Shown: positions 8,512 through 18,587, counted from the first letter of the stretch. The stretch: 64,000 bases of DNA from Kibdelosporangium philippinense (GCF_021390435.2 NZ_JAJVCN010000001.1:3596001-3660000), one strand, 5' to 3'. The notes: a model not told the origin generated them from the letters alone. Translations and numbers: made by a program.

Positions 8512-10770
8512 TCACAGGTGCGCGCGAACCTTCTTCGCGGCAGCCACCAGGTTGCGCAGGGCTGCCTCGGTTTCCGCGTAGCCGCGCGTCTTCAGGCCGC
8601 AGTCTGGGTTGGCCCACACGCGTTTCGCGGGAACCGCACGGACAGCGGCTTGTAGCAGTTCGGTCATTTCGGACTCGCTTGGCACGCGAGGTGAGTGAAT
8701 GTCGTACACACCTGGGCCGACACCGCGGCTGTATCCGATGGCCGCGAGATCGTCGAGGACCTCCATCTTGGATCGTGCCGCTTCGATGGTGGTGACGTCG
8801 GCTTCCAGGCCGTCGATGGCCTCGATGACGTCACCGAACTCCGAGTAGCACAGGTGCGTGTGGATCTGCGTCGCCGCCGCAGCACCGGACGTTGCCAGCC
8901 GGAAGGATCCGACCGCCCAATCCAGGTACGCTTTTCGATCCTCGGCACGCAGTGGCAGCAGTTCGCGCAACGCGGGCTCGTCCACCTGGATGATGCCGAT
9001 CCCGGCAGCCGCCAAGTCGGCGATCTCCTCGCGCAACGCCAGCGCGACCTGATCCGCTGTCACGCCAAGGGGTTGGTCATCGCGTACGAACGACCACGCC
9101 AGGATGGTCACCGGGCCGGTGAGCATTCCCTTGACTGGCTTGGTTGTCAGGGACTGGGCGTACGTGCTCCACTCCACTGTCATGGGCGCGGCACGGGATA
9201 CGTCGCCGTGCAGGATCGGCGGGCGCACGCATCGCGATCCGTAGGACTGCACCCAGCCGTTGTCGGTGAACGCGAAGCCGTCCAGCAGTTCGCCGAAGTA
9301 CTGGACCATGTCGTTACGTTCGGGTTCGCCGTGGACGAGGACATCGAGGCCGATGTCCTCCTGGAACCGGATCACCCGCTCGATCTCGGCCCGCATCCGG
9401 TCGGCGTATCCGGCCCCGTCGAGGCGTCCGGCCCGCAGATCCGCCCTGGCTTTGCGGACTTCACCGGTCTGCGGGAAGGATCCGATCGTCGTGGTGGCCA
9501 GCGGCGGCAGACCCCAGCGTCCACTCTGGACCTCGGCCCGTTCGGCGTAGGGCGCGCGCCGACGGTGTTCTGGCCGCAGAGAGGCGATTTCAGCCCGGAC
9601 CCGCTCGTCGCGCCTGGCTTGTTCGACGCCCTTGCGCACGGCTTCGCCCGCGGCGACGAGTTCCTTGACCAACATGGGATCGTTGCGTTTCAGCGCCTTG
9701 CCGAGCACCACGACCTCGTCGACCTTCTGGCGCGCGAACGCCAGCCGTGCCGCCACATCCGGGTCGAGCGACTTCTCCGCTGCCAGGTCGTAGGGCACGT
9801 GCAGGAGCGAGCAGGACGTCGACACCGCGAGCTCGCCGACGGATCCCAGCAGCTGGGCGCAGCGTGACGCGGCCGCGCTGAGGTCGGTGCGCCAGATGTT
9901 GCGGCCGTCCACCACCCCAGCGACGACTGTTTTGTCACGAAACCCGAGGGTTGACGGAATTCGTTCGGCGACGTTGGGCCCGGCGACCAGGTCAACCGCG
10001 ATCCCGTCAACCGCGGTGTCCGCGAGGACCGGCAACGCGGGGCCGAAGTCGCCGAAATACCCAGCCACCAACAGTTTCGGCCGCTGCGGCAGGCCGGACA
10101 ATTTGTCGTACGCACGACGCAGCGCCGCCAGTTCCTCGTCGGTTCGGTCAGCGACGAACGCGGGCTCGTCCAGCTGCACCCATTGCGCGCCCGCGCCCGC
10201 CAGCAGGCCGAGCAGTTCGGCGTAGCACTCCAGCAACTCGTCAATCAGCTCAAGCCGTCCCTCCCCTTTGGACAGCAGCAGGAAGGTCACCGGCCCGAGC
10301 AGGACGGGCCGCGTGTCCACGCCCAACGACTTCGCCTCGAGATACTCGGCGACGGGCTTGTCCCCGGTCAGCGCGAACTTGGTGTCCGGGCCGAGCTCGG
10401 GCACAAGGTAGTGGTAGTTGGTGTCGAACCACTTCGTGAGCTCCAGCGCGCCGACGCTGTCGCGGCCGCGGGCCATCGCGAAGTAGGTGTCCAGCCCGGT
10501 CAGGCCGAGATCGCGATACCGCTGCGGGATCGCGTCGAACAGCATCGCGGTGTCCAGCACCTGGTCGTAGTAGGAAAAGGTGTTTGACGGCACCGAGTCA
10601 AGGCCACTCGCGGCCAGTTCGGCCCACGTCGACACGCGCAGATCCCGTGCGACCGCGCGCAACGCGGGCGCCTCGATCTCACCGGCCCAGTATTCCTCCA
10701 ACGCGCGCTTGAGTTCCCGCCGCGGACCAATCCGCGGATAACCAAGCACCGTCGACCCTATTGGGGACAA
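8512..10770 (-). CDS. metE: Cobalamin-independent methionine synthase
   Basis: MetE transfers a methyl group from methyl-tetrahydrofolate polyglutamate to homocysteine, the last step of methionine synthesis, without vitamin B12. At 752 residues it matches the usual length. The N-terminal barrel starts with [16 protein letters not shown]. The C-terminal catalytic barrel holds the zinc-site segments [16 protein letters not shown] and, near the end, [11 protein letters not shown] with the ligand Cys. The start is TTG 10770, chosen because GAGGAGAG lies at ideal distance upstream and homologues begin at this point; the frame continues further upstream without family resemblance. The transcript carries a cobalamin riboswitch 5' of the gene and ends in a strong hairpin. 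Confidence 0.96.
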   Translation of the reverse strand: MSPIGSTVLGYPRIGPRRELKRALEEYWAGEIEAPALRAVARDLRVSTWAELAASGLDSVPSNTFSYYDQVLDTAMLFDAIPQRYRDLGLTGLDTYFAMARGRDSVGALELTKWFDTNYHYLVPELGPDTKFALTGDKPVAEYLEAKSLGVDTRPVLLGPVTFLLLSKGEGRLELIDELLECYAELLGLLAGAGAQWVQLDEPAFVADRTDEELAALRRAYDKLSGLPQRPKLLVAGYFGDFGPALPVLADTAVDGIAVDLVAGPNVAERIPSTLGFRDKTVVAGVVDGRNIWRTDLSAAASRCAQLLGSVGELAVSTSCSLLHVPYDLAAEKSLDPDVAARLAFARQKVDEVVVLGKALKRNDPMLVKELVAAGEAVRKGVEQARRDERVRAEIASLRPEHRRRAPYAERAEVQSGRWGLPPLATTTIGSFPQTGEVRKARADLRAGRLDGAGYADRMRAEIERVIRFQEDIGLDVLVHGEPERNDMVQYFGELLDGFAFTDNGWVQSYGSRCVRPPILHGDVSRAAPMTVEWSTYAQSLTTKPVKGMLTGPVTILAWSFVRDDQPLGVTADQVALALREEIADLAAAGIGIIQVDEPALRELLPLRAEDRKAYLDWAVGSFRLATSGAAAATQIHTHLCYSEFGDVIEAIDGLEADVTTIEAARSKMEVLDDLAAIGYSRGVGPGVYDIHSPRVPSESEMTELLQAAVRAVPAKRVWANPDCGLKTRGYAETEAALRNLVAAAKKVRAHL

Positions 10771-10884
10771 AGCTCTCTCCTCGCGAGCTCTTGAACCCCA
10801 CGAGCAGCAGCGCACGCGAAGGAAACGCCGCATGAGCCCGCCCGAGAGGCTCCGGACCACCACGCACCGGCGGTACGTGCACTA

Positions 10885-11042
10885 GTGGCAGGTCTTCGGA
10901 CTCGCGGGCACACACCTCGGACCTACTGGCCGTCGCTTCCCAGACTTTCGCCCAGTGCTTGATGACGGCGGTCGTTCCCGCTCACCGCTGCGGGGCAGTC
11001 CCGGATTCCCACCGGGTTCCCTCTTGCCTCGCCGCACCACGG
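10885..11042 (-). promoter_or_regulatory. Cobalamin riboswitch upstream of metE
   Basis: Read on the minus strand, the leader shows the conserved cobalamin aptamer landmarks in order: GGGAACCCGGTGGGAATCC, then GACTGCCCCGCAGCGGTGA, and finally GTCCGAAGACCTGCC closing the fold. The aptamer ends about 115 bases before the metE start, leaving room for an expression platform. In actinobacteria such elements switch off the B12-independent synthase when coenzyme B12 is available, so a B12-dependent MetH is expected elsewhere in the genome. Confidence 0.93.
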
Positions 11043-11178
11043 GATGTGACCGAGGCACAGCGAACCACCAGCATTCGCGAGCCTAGCCCGGATTGGCTCA
11101 GCCCAGACGTCGGGCTTGGTAAGCCGAGCATGCGATCGATATGCTTCCGGTCAAGCGATCAAACGAACAGGATGGGTC

Positions 11179-12255
11179 ATGCGGCAACCTGGCAGCGTGC
11201 GGCGGCAGCGCATCCTCGCGATGGTCAGCTCCCGTGGCGCTGCCCGGGTGAGCGATCTGGCCGAGGAGCTGGAAGTCTCGATCGTCACGGCCCGGCGCGA
11301 CGTCGAAGAGCTCGCCCGAGCGGGCAAACTACGTCGTGGCCATGGGGTCGCTCGATCGATCGTGCCGGTCGAGACGCCTGCGGACCCCGTACCCGCGGAT
11401 GAGCGGGCGATCGCGATCATGGTTCCTGAACGGCATACCTATCTCTACGAGACCCTGCATGGCGCTCGCTCCACATTGGAGGAGGCCGGAATGCGGGTGG
11501 TGCTGCACATCACGCCGAAAGACACGGGCGTCGAGCAGTCGTTGGCCGAACGGGCGTTGGCGGACAACCCGCAGGGACTGTTGATCGCACCGCGCTGGCG
11601 GACCGCCGAGGACCAGGAAGCGGCCTGGACCTGGCTCGGGGACGTCGGTGTGCCGATGGTGATCATGGAACGACGGCCGCTCACCGGCAGCATGCTGCAC
11701 GCGGTCGACTCCGTGTGCTCCGATCACTGGTACGGGGTCTGTCTCGCGGTCGAGCACCTGGTTGGGCTTGGGCATCGGCGGATCGTGCTTGCCGCGCGCG
11801 ACGACAGCCCGACCGCGCGGGCCATCCGTGCCGCGTTCGTGCAGATCGTGGCCGATCGTCCGGAGATCGAGGACGCGACTGTGGTGCTGAGCAGCCGGGG
11901 CGCGGGCATCGACCCGGCACAGGAGCCGCCGGATTTCGCCGGTGTTCTGCGTGAGCACCGGGCGACGGCGGCGATCCTGCATGGCGACGAGGACGCGTTG
12001 ATGCTCGTCCAGCAGCTGGCCGAGGCCGGTATCCGGGTGCCGCAGGATTGTTCGGTCGTTGCGTACGACGATGTCGTCGCTGCGCTCGGCAGCACTCCGT
12101 TGACGGCCGTGGCGCCGCCGAAGGCCGAGGTTGGCCGGGTGGCTGCCGAATTGCTGCTTGAACGACTGAGCAGGCCGGGGTGGGGTCGGCCAAGGCGGAT
12201 CGAGTTGTTGCCCGATTTGACCGTTCGCGGGTCGACTGATCGTTTGACCGATTAG
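11179..12255 (+). CDS. LacI-type transcriptional regulator with DeoR-like HTH
   Basis: The product is 358 residues. The N-terminal ~60 residues form a DeoR/GntR-style winged helix (RRQRILAMVSSRGAARVSDLAEELEVSIVTARRDVEEL). The remainder is a periplasmic-binding-protein-like sensor of the LacI type (ending VVAYDDVVAALGSTPLTAVAPPKAEVG), as in the Peripla_BP_3 family. It probably senses a sugar and controls the ABC importer operon that starts 68 bp downstream. The ATG at 11179 is preceded by CAGGATGGG. Similar short phrases (CGATCAAACG near 11157, GATCGTTTGACC near 12238, TTGACCGTTTATCG near 12267) occur before this gene and before the operon and could be operators. Confidence 0.85.
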   Translation: MRQPGSVRRQRILAMVSSRGAARVSDLAEELEVSIVTARRDVEELARAGKLRRGHGVARSIVPVETPADPVPADERAIAIMVPERHTYLYETLHGARSTLEEAGMRVVLHITPKDTGVEQSLAERALADNPQGLLIAPRWRTAEDQEAAWTWLGDVGVPMVIMERRPLTGSMLHAVDSVCSDHWYGVCLAVEHLVGLGHRRIVLAARDDSPTARAIRAAFVQIVADRPEIEDATVVLSSRGAGIDPAQEPPDFAGVLREHRATAAILHGDEDALMLVQQLAEAGIRVPQDCSVVAYDDVVAALGSTPLTAVAPPKAEVGRVAAELLLERLSRPGWGRPRRIELLPDLTVRGSTDRLTD

Positions 12256-12323
12256 CTCGGTAGTATTGACCGTTTATCGTTCAGCCGATCAGGATGGCGG
12301 GGTCTCGATCCGAGGAGGCACCG

Positions 12324-13661
12324 TTGCCTTTCATGAGGCCGCCTTTTGTGAGGCCGTCTGTAGTTAGTCGCCGCTCTCTGCTTGCTGGGGCCTTGGCCGT
12401 TCCGTTCGCTGGTGCGTGCGCGCCCAGTGCGACGCAGTCCTCGGGCGGGCCTGTGCAGATCACGTTCTGGTCGGCGCTGCGCGGCAGTCAGCCCGTCGTC
12501 GACGCGTTCAACAAGAGCCAGAGCAAGATCAAAGTGGTCTTCCAGCAGATCCCTGGCGGTGACCAGGGCGGGTACGCCAAACTCAGCAACGCCGCACGCG
12601 CGGGCAACGCGCCGGACATCTGCACGATCGAGTACATGCAGCTGCCGGGATTCGCGATCGACGGCGTGGCAACCGACATCACCGGCTTGATGAGCGACCG
12701 GCTGCGCAGCCAGATCGTGCCGCAGGCATGGCAGCTGACCACCTTCGACAACAAGACGTTCTCGGTGCCGTTCGACATCGAGCCGATGGTCATGCACTAC
12801 CGCAAGGACCTGTTCGAGCAGTACGGGATCAGCGTCCCGCGAACATGGGACGAGTTCGCCGAAGCCGCCCGCAAGGTCCGCGACAAAGCACCGGACAAGC
12901 GCATCGCGATCTTCCCGACCGACGGGACCTACAACGTCGCCGCATACGCGTGGCAAGCGGGCGGCCAGTGGTTCGACATCTCCAAGGGCGTCTGGAACGT
13001 GTCCATGGCCGACGCGCCGACCCGGCGGATCGCCGAGTACTGGCAGCAGCTGGTCGACGACGGCCTGCTCTGGCTCAACCCCAGCAACGGCAAGCAATAC
13101 GACGCCCAGATCGGCCAGAGCCTCATCCTCGTCCGGTTCTCGGGCGCATGGGAGGCGGCCGCGCAGATGAAGGCCCGTCCGAAGCAGAAGGGCCAGTGGG
13201 CCATCGCGCCGATGCCGCAATGGGACGTCAGCGACGCGGTCGTCGGCACCCAGGGCGGTTCCACGTTCGCGATCAGCAAGGACAGCCGCCACGCGGAAGC
13301 CTCGATGGAGTTCATCGAATGGCTTGTCACCCATCCCGACTCGCTGAAAGCCCGGCTCACCAGCGGCGCCAGCAGTGCCTTCCCGGCCGCGCCCGCGTTG
13401 ATCCCCGTCGGCAGCCAGGCGTTCGACCGGGCTTACTACGGCGGGCAGGACATCTACCGCCTGTTCGACGAGGAGTCGCGCAAGATCAGGGACGGCTGGG
13501 TCTGGGGTCCGCGGATGTCGGCGACCCAGCGAGTGATGAACGACGGGATGGCTCGGATGAGCGCTGGCGGCACCATCATCGAGGCACTGCGGCACGCACA
13601 AAGCGGAACCATGCCCGACCTGAAAGCGCTCGGTCTGTCCACTTCGGAAAACAGCAGCTGA
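12324..13661 (+). CDS. ABC sugar transporter, substrate-binding lipoprotein
   Basis: Family 1 extracellular solute-binding protein of 445 residues. The N-terminus has a twin-arginine-like SRRSLLAGALAV followed by a lipobox (FAGAC), so the mature protein is probably a lipid-anchored binding protein on the outer face of the membrane. The body (QITFWSALRGSQP ..., PDICTIEYMQLPG ..., FSVPFDIEPMVMHYRKDLFEQYG) is typical of oligosaccharide-binding proteins of the CUT1 class. TTG 12324 is preferred because GAGGAGG lies 5 bases upstream; ATG 12333 is the alternative. The gene opens a four-gene operon. The exact sugar cannot be read from sequence. Confidence 0.9.
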   Translation: MPFMRPPFVRPSVVSRRSLLAGALAVPFAGACAPSATQSSGGPVQITFWSALRGSQPVVDAFNKSQSKIKVVFQQIPGGDQGGYAKLSNAARAGNAPDICTIEYMQLPGFAIDGVATDITGLMSDRLRSQIVPQAWQLTTFDNKTFSVPFDIEPMVMHYRKDLFEQYGISVPRTWDEFAEAARKVRDKAPDKRIAIFPTDGTYNVAAYAWQAGGQWFDISKGVWNVSMADAPTRRIAEYWQQLVDDGLLWLNPSNGKQYDAQIGQSLILVRFSGAWEAAAQMKARPKQKGQWAIAPMPQWDVSDAVVGTQGGSTFAISKDSRHAEASMEFIEWLVTHPDSLKARLTSGASSAFPAAPALIPVGSQAFDRAYYGGQDIYRLFDEESRKIRDGWVWGPRMSATQRVMNDGMARMSAGGTIIEALRHAQSGTMPDLKALGLSTSENSS

Positions 13662-13672
13662 GAGGAGGAGCC

Positions 13673-14623
13673 ATGACGCTGACCGCATCCCCGCCCCGTA
13701 TCCCCAAACCCGCGGTGAAGCCCGAGACGAAGGCCACGACCCGGCGACGGGAGAAGCGCGCGGGCGCCGTGCTCATGGCGCCGTTCTTCGCACTGTTCAT
13801 CATCGTGTTCCTGGTCCCACTGGGCACATCACTGTGGCTGAGTCTGTTCAGTCAGGACGAACCAGGACTGGGCTTCGGTCCTGAACACACAGTCTTCATC
13901 GGACTGCGTAGCTACGCTGCCGTGCTGACCGATCCGACCTTCCTCAATGGACTGCTGGTCGTCCTGCTGTACTGCGCCATCTACATCCCGCTGATGGTCG
14001 TCGGCGCGCTCGCATTGGCGCTGCTGCTCGATTCCGGGATGGCCAAGCTGACCCGCTGGGCGCAGCTGTCGTTGTTCCTGCCGCACGCGGTTCCCGGCAT
14101 CATCGCCGCGATCATCTGGCTGTATCTGTACACGCCGGGCTTGAGCCCGATCATCGACCTGTTCGCACAGGCCGACATCACCATCAATTTCCTCGGCCTG
14201 AACGCGGTCCTGCCGTCCATTGTGAACATCGCGTTGTGGAGCAACCTCGGCTACAACATGGTGATCTTCTACGCGGCACTGAAAGCCATCCCGACCGAGG
14301 TGGTCGAGGCGTCCGTAGTGGACGGCGCGGGCCCTGTCCGCACGGCGGTGTGGGTCAAGACGCCGATGATCCGCGCGTCGATCGTCACGGTCGTGATGTT
14401 CACGCTGGTATGGTCGTTGCAGCTGTTCACCGAGCCGGTACTGCTCAACCAGGCCACACCGGCGATCAACTCGCGGTATTCGCCGAACATGTACATCTTC
14501 GACGCCGCGTTCACCCGGAACAACTACAGCATGTCCGCCGCGGCAGCGGTGATCCTGCTGGTTTTCACGATCGCCCTGTCCTACTTCGTGACCCGCTGGA
14601 CAAATCGGCAGGAGGCCTCATGA
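13673..14623 (+). CDS. ABC sugar transporter permease (MalF-like)
   Basis: Inner-membrane permease of 316 residues with six predicted helices after a basic N-terminal region (TTRRREKRAGAVLMAPF). The cytoplasmic EAA loop, which docks to the ATPase, is at EVVEASVVDGAGPVRTAVWVKTP near residue 220. GAGGAGGAG lies just upstream of the ATG, 11 bp after the binding-protein stop codon. It forms a heterodimer with the next permease. No ATPase gene is in the operon, so a shared MsiK-type ATPase probably powers it, as is common for CUT1 systems of actinomycetes. Confidence 0.92.
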   Translation: MTLTASPPRIPKPAVKPETKATTRRREKRAGAVLMAPFFALFIIVFLVPLGTSLWLSLFSQDEPGLGFGPEHTVFIGLRSYAAVLTDPTFLNGLLVVLLYCAIYIPLMVVGALALALLLDSGMAKLTRWAQLSLFLPHAVPGIIAAIIWLYLYTPGLSPIIDLFAQADITINFLGLNAVLPSIVNIALWSNLGYNMVIFYAALKAIPTEVVEASVVDGAGPVRTAVWVKTPMIRASIVTVVMFTLVWSLQLFTEPVLLNQATPAINSRYSPNMYIFDAAFTRNNYSMSAAAAVILLVFTIALSYFVTRWTNRQEAS

Positions 14624-15456
14624 AACCCCTCCTCGGCCGGACCACCGTCAACATCGTCGTCGGTATCGCGGTGCTCTACACCCTGCTGCCGGTGCTCTGG
14701 CTCGTGCTCGCCGCGACGAAGAACACCGACGCGCTGTTCAACAGCGATGTGTTGTCGATCAAGGACTTCTCCCTGTTCGACAACCTCAGCAACGTGTTCA
14801 CGATCGACAACGGGATCTACGGCCGCTGGTACGTCAACAGCCTCATCTACGCCGTGCTCGGTGCCGCGATCGCGGCGATGATCAGCGTGGCCTGCGGTTA
14901 CGCCTTCGACAAGTACCAGTCCCGGCACAAGGAGAAGCTTTTCGGCCTGGTGCTCGCCGCGGTGATGGTGCCGCAGACCGTACTCGCGCTGCCGCTGTAC
15001 CTGATGGCATCGGGAACCGGTCTGGTCAATACCTTTTGGGCAGTCTTCATTCCCCTGTTGTTCAATCCGTTCGGCGTCTACTTGGGACGGGTGTTCAGCC
15101 AGGGCTACGTGCCCAATGAGGTACTTGAGGCTGCCCGAATGGACGGCGCCGGTGAGCTGCGGATGTATGCCAGGGTGTCGTTGCGGATGCTCGGGCCCGG
15201 GCTGGTCACGATCTTCCTCTTCCAGCTCACCGCGATCTGGAACAACTTCTTCCTGCCGATGGTGATGCTGTCCGACCAGAAGCTCTATCCGGTCAGCCTC
15301 GGCCTGTTCCAGTGGACGAGCCAGGCAACGGTGTCGCCGGAGTACTACCCGGTGGTGATCATGGGGTCGTTGCTGGCGATCCTGCCCCTGATCCTCGCTT
15401 TCGCCCTGCTGCAAAGGTTCTGGAAATCCGGTCTGACAGCAGGAGCCGTTAAATGA
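14620..15456 (+). CDS. ABC sugar transporter permease (MalG-like)
   Basis: Second permease, 278 residues, six helices. The EAA loop reads EVLEAARMDGAGELRMYARVSL near residue 170. The ATG overlaps the previous stop (ATGA), indicating translational coupling, and GGAGG is placed just before it. Together with the upstream permease it forms the membrane channel of a carbohydrate importer. Confidence 0.93.
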   Translation: MKPLLGRTTVNIVVGIAVLYTLLPVLWLVLAATKNTDALFNSDVLSIKDFSLFDNLSNVFTIDNGIYGRWYVNSLIYAVLGAAIAAMISVACGYAFDKYQSRHKEKLFGLVLAAVMVPQTVLALPLYLMASGTGLVNTFWAVFIPLLFNPFGVYLGRVFSQGYVPNEVLEAARMDGAGELRMYARVSLRMLGPGLVTIFLFQLTAIWNNFFLPMVMLSDQKLYPVSLGLFQWTSQATVSPEYYPVVIMGSLLAILPLILAFALLQRFWKSGLTAGAVK

Positions 15457-16436
15457 CACTTCCTCGTACCGCGCTCGCGATGGAAACCGACGCCGCGGAC
15501 GCGGTATTCACCCCGGCCGCGTTGACCGCGCTTGGTGAAGTCTGCGATCTCGCGCCGGGGCTCATCACGGATTTCGGCAGCGCACATGAGGTCCTGCGGG
15601 ACGTCGAGGTCCTGGTCACCGGGTGGGGATGTCCACCGATCGACGAGGAAGTGCTGTCCAATTCGCCCAAGCTGCGTGCGATCGTGCACGCCGCCGGGTC
15701 GGTTCGCGGGCACGTGACCGAGGCATGCTGGGAACGTGGAATCCTGGTCTCCTCAGCGGCTTCGGCCAACGCGTTGCCGGTCGCCGAGTACACACTGGCG
15801 ATGATCCTGTTGTCCGGCAAGCGAGTCCTGGAACGCGCCCACGAGCTGCGCACCAGCCGGACCCGTGACTACTGGCTGGCCACTCCGCAGTCCATCGGGA
15901 ACTACGGCCGCACGGTCGGCATCCTGTCGGCGTCGATGATCGGCCGACGCGTGATCGAACTGCTGCGCCCCTTCGACTTCAAGGTCCTGCTGCACGATCC
16001 ATATGCGACTGACGCGGCCGAGCTCGGCGTCACCGCTGTCAGCATCGAAGAGCTGTTCGCCAGCAGTGATGTGGTCAGCGTACACACTCCCCTACTGCCC
16101 GAAACCCGCGGCCTGGTACGCCGTTCGTTGATCTTCTCGATGCGCAAGGACGCGGTGCTGATCAATACCGCCCGCGGGGCGGTGGTGGACCAGGAGGCGT
16201 TGCTCGACGCCGAGCACATCCGCGCGATCCTTGACGTGACCGATCCAGATGTTCTGCCTCCGCAGCACCCCCTGTGGCAGCGGGAAAACATCATCATCAC
16301 CCCCCACCTCGCCGGTTCGCAGGGCAACGAATGGCAGCGCCTTGCCTCTTTGGCCAGTACCGAAGTGCGGCGGTACGCGGCCGGGGAGCCATTCGCTTTT
16401 TCGGTGTTGCGCGAACGATTCGACCAATTGGCCTGA
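15453..16436 (+). CDS. D-isomer-specific 2-hydroxyacid dehydrogenase
   Basis: NAD-dependent dehydrogenase of 327 residues, coupled to the permease gene by an ATGA overlap. It shows the family's catalytic Arg region (INTARGAVVDQEALL), the acidic residue in LDVTDPDV and the catalytic His in TPHLAGSQGNE. The nucleotide-binding glycine loop is unusual, TVGILSASMIGRRV instead of GxGxxG, like a subfamily that carries GxVGASxIG. Its place in an ABC sugar operon suggests it handles a 2-keto or 2-hydroxy acid derived from the imported sugar. The substrate is unknown. Confidence 0.85.
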   Translation: MTLPRTALAMETDAADAVFTPAALTALGEVCDLAPGLITDFGSAHEVLRDVEVLVTGWGCPPIDEEVLSNSPKLRAIVHAAGSVRGHVTEACWERGILVSSAASANALPVAEYTLAMILLSGKRVLERAHELRTSRTRDYWLATPQSIGNYGRTVGILSASMIGRRVIELLRPFDFKVLLHDPYATDAAELGVTAVSIEELFASSDVVSVHTPLLPETRGLVRRSLIFSMRKDAVLINTARGAVVDQEALLDAEHIRAILDVTDPDVLPPQHPLWQRENIIITPHLAGSQGNEWQRLASLASTEVRRYAAGEPFAFSVLRERFDQLA

Positions 16437-16513
16437 CCGCTTTCTCGACAGGTTCGACCATGCGGGGTACGTCTAGTAGTCCGGGTGGAACCAATACAGT
16501 TCGAGGTGGGCAT

Positions 16514-17050
16514 ATGGGTACGGCTCCGCGCGTCATTCTTCGCGGTGAATGGGGTGCGAAACACGACAATGGGGCCGGTTCAGCGCCGGTTCCCGCAGCC
16601 GAGGTGTGGCTACACCACTCGGTCACGGCAGCGCCCGACGTAGTGCCGCCGTTCGATGACGACTATGCGGCCGTCCGTGCGTTGGAGGAGATCGGCGAAC
16701 GAAGCTTCGGCAAGGGTATTGCCTATACCTGGCTGATCACGCCTGCCGGGCTGATCTTCGAAGGCCACTCGCACGACCGGCTCGGCACGCACACGGGCGG
16801 GCGTAACTCCAAATCGCGCGCGATCTGTTTTGTCGGCGACTACGACAACCAAAAGCCGACCACCGCACAGATCCAAGCGGCCGCGTGGCTGCTGCAGGAA
16901 GCCAAGAGCCATGGCTGGATCAAAAACGCCCGGCTCGACGGCGGCCACCGTGACGTGAAAGCCACGACTTGTCCGGGAGACCACGCCTACGAGGCCATCG
17001 AGTCGATCAACACCCTCGCAGCCGGGCCGTCCGTCACCGAGATCGACTGA
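16514..17050 (+). CDS. N-acetylmuramoyl-L-alanine amidase / PGRP-type protein
   Basis: Amidase_2/PGRP-fold enzyme of 178 residues predicted to cut the bond between muramic acid and the stem peptide. Zinc ligands are visible: His in VWLHHSVTAAP near residue 37, and His and Cys in GGHRDVKATTCPGD near residue 150. Residues GKGIAYTWLI and GRNSKSRAICFVGDY form the core of the fold. No signal peptide is visible, so export or lysis-dependent release is open. ATG 16514 has GAGGTGG upstream. Its terminator hairpin, 7 bp after the stop, is split by an insertion sequence. Confidence 0.88.
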   Translation: MGTAPRVILRGEWGAKHDNGAGSAPVPAAEVWLHHSVTAAPDVVPPFDDDYAAVRALEEIGERSFGKGIAYTWLITPAGLIFEGHSHDRLGTHTGGRNSKSRAICFVGDYDNQKPTTAQIQAAAWLLQEAKSHGWIKNARLDGGHRDVKATTCPGDHAYEAIESINTLAAGPSVTEID

Positions 17051-17108
17051 GGTCCCCTCGTGAGTGTTTTCGCCGGTCTGGTGTTTTAACGTTCCGGGTG
17101 GTTGATCT

Positions 17109-18587
17109 TTGACATGGAGGCGGCCACCGCTCGATGATCTTGGTTCGTTCCACAGAACTTTGATCACGAAAGCGGTGGCCGTGTCTGGCAGTGTGCCTGA
17201 TGGATCCCTTGTAGGCCAACTCCGGCGGCTGCGGCGGTTCCGCCGGGCGGTGTATGAGTCGTTCACGAGGTGGCCGGATGTGTTGTTCGAGATGGTGGAC
17301 GCGTTGTTGTGTCATCCGGGCCGGTTGGAGTCGTTGCCGTATCTAAGCTTGGAGCCGGTGTTGCGGCGTGGGCATGGCAGTGTGTATGCCGCGTTGGATC
17401 GGGGCCGGATCGACGCCGCGGTGTTGGCGGGTGTGTTGGCGGGTGTGGTGGATCGGTCCTCGGGGCTGGTGTTCGCGTTGGATTGTTCGCAGTGGCCGCG
17501 TCCGGATGCGCCGACCAGCCCGGACCGGACGTTGAACTACGACGCGGGCAAGGATGTTGGCGGTGGCAGCGGGGTGGTGACTCCGGGCTGGTGGTTTCAG
17601 TGGCTGGCCGCGACCGGGACGAGCGGTTCGTCGTGGGCGTCGCCGGTGGCGGTGGCGCGTATCGCGGTGGGTGAGAACCACAATGTGGTTGCTGTCGGGC
17701 AGATCGAGGCGTTGCTGAAGCAGGTGGCTGCCGACCGGGACCCGGACGGTGGTGATGATGGTGGTGGTCTGGTTCCGATTGTGTGTGCTGACGGGGACTA
17801 CAGCCCGGTGTATCTGGGTGGCCGGTTGACCGGCGAGCGGGTGCAGATCGTGGTCCGGTTGCGTAAGGACGCGGTGGTGATGGCCGATCCGCCGCCGCGG
17901 GAACCAGGCACGATCGGGCGGCCGCGAGTGCACGGGCCAAAGATGAAACTGTCCGATCGCCGTAGCTGGCGTGACCCGGACGAATACCTCGCGGTGCCCG
18001 CCGAGCCTGGGCGGGCCGCGGTGAGTGTGTCGGTGTGGCATGGGATGCACCCGCGTGCCTCGGAATCGGCGGCACTGCGGGAACCTGGCTACCGGCCCGG
18101 GTACTCCCGCCCGGTGACCCGGGGCAGTGTGGTCTGGGTGTGTTCGGCCGACCCGGCGTACCCGCCGATGTGGTTGTTCTGGACCGGGCCTGAGGGCTCG
18201 TTCGATCTTGACCGGGTGTGGCGGGCGTATCTGCGCCGTTACGGCATCGAGCACCTCTTCCGGTTCCTCAAGCAATACCTGGCTTGGACCCGCCCTCGAG
18301 TGCGTGGCCCCGAGCAAGCCGAGCGGTGGAGTTGGCTGGTGGCTGTGGCTTATGTTCACCTGGTCCTGGCGCGTGGGCTCATCGCCGATCAGCGACTGTC
18401 CTGGGAACGACGCCGGGGACCGCTCAGCCCGCTACGGGTCAAACGCGGGTTTCGTGGGCTTCATCCGCGCCTGGGATCTCCGGCGAAACCGCGAAAACCT
18501 TCACGGCCCGGTCCGGGCCGCCCGACAGGGCGTACATCCATCCCCGCGACGCGGCATCGCATCGTCCGTCCAGTGACAAAAACCTAA
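17109..18587 (+). CDS. DDE transposase of the 1584-bp insertion sequence
   Basis: Up to 492 residues. Candidate catalytic acids are Asp in FALDCSQWPRPDAPTSP, Asp in VCADGDYSPVYLGG and Glu in RYGIEHLFRFLKQYLAW, a DDE arrangement. The whole matches an actinobacterial transposase family that databases list as NF041680; I cannot place it in a classical IS family with confidence. The true start could be ATG 17109 or GTG 17181 (SGSVPDGSLVGQLRRL), where homologues usually begin. There is no frameshift or internal stop. Confidence 0.88.
   Translation: MTWRRPPLDDLGSFHRTLITKAVAVSGSVPDGSLVGQLRRLRRFRRAVYESFTRWPDVLFEMVDALLCHPGRLESLPYLSLEPVLRRGHGSVYAALDRGRIDAAVLAGVLAGVVDRSSGLVFALDCSQWPRPDAPTSPDRTLNYDAGKDVGGGSGVVTPGWWFQWLAATGTSGSSWASPVAVARIAVGENHNVVAVGQIEALLKQVAADRDPDGGDDGGGLVPIVCADGDYSPVYLGGRLTGERVQIVVRLRKDAVVMADPPPREPGTIGRPRVHGPKMKLSDRRSWRDPDEYLAVPAEPGRAAVSVSVWHGMHPRASESAALREPGYRPGYSRPVTRGSVVWVCSADPAYPPMWLFWTGPEGSFDLDRVWRAYLRRYGIEHLFRFLKQYLAWTRPRVRGPEQAERWSWLVAVAYVHLVLARGLIADQRLSWERRRGPLSPLRVKRGFRGLHPRLGSPAKPRKPSRPGPGRPTGRTSIPATRHRIVRPVTKT

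Noticed and set aside
12252..13688. 478-codon minus-strand frame opposite the sugar-binding lipoprotein gene
   Set aside because: No recognisable protein features; the plus strand carries a lipobox, the family fold and operon coupling.
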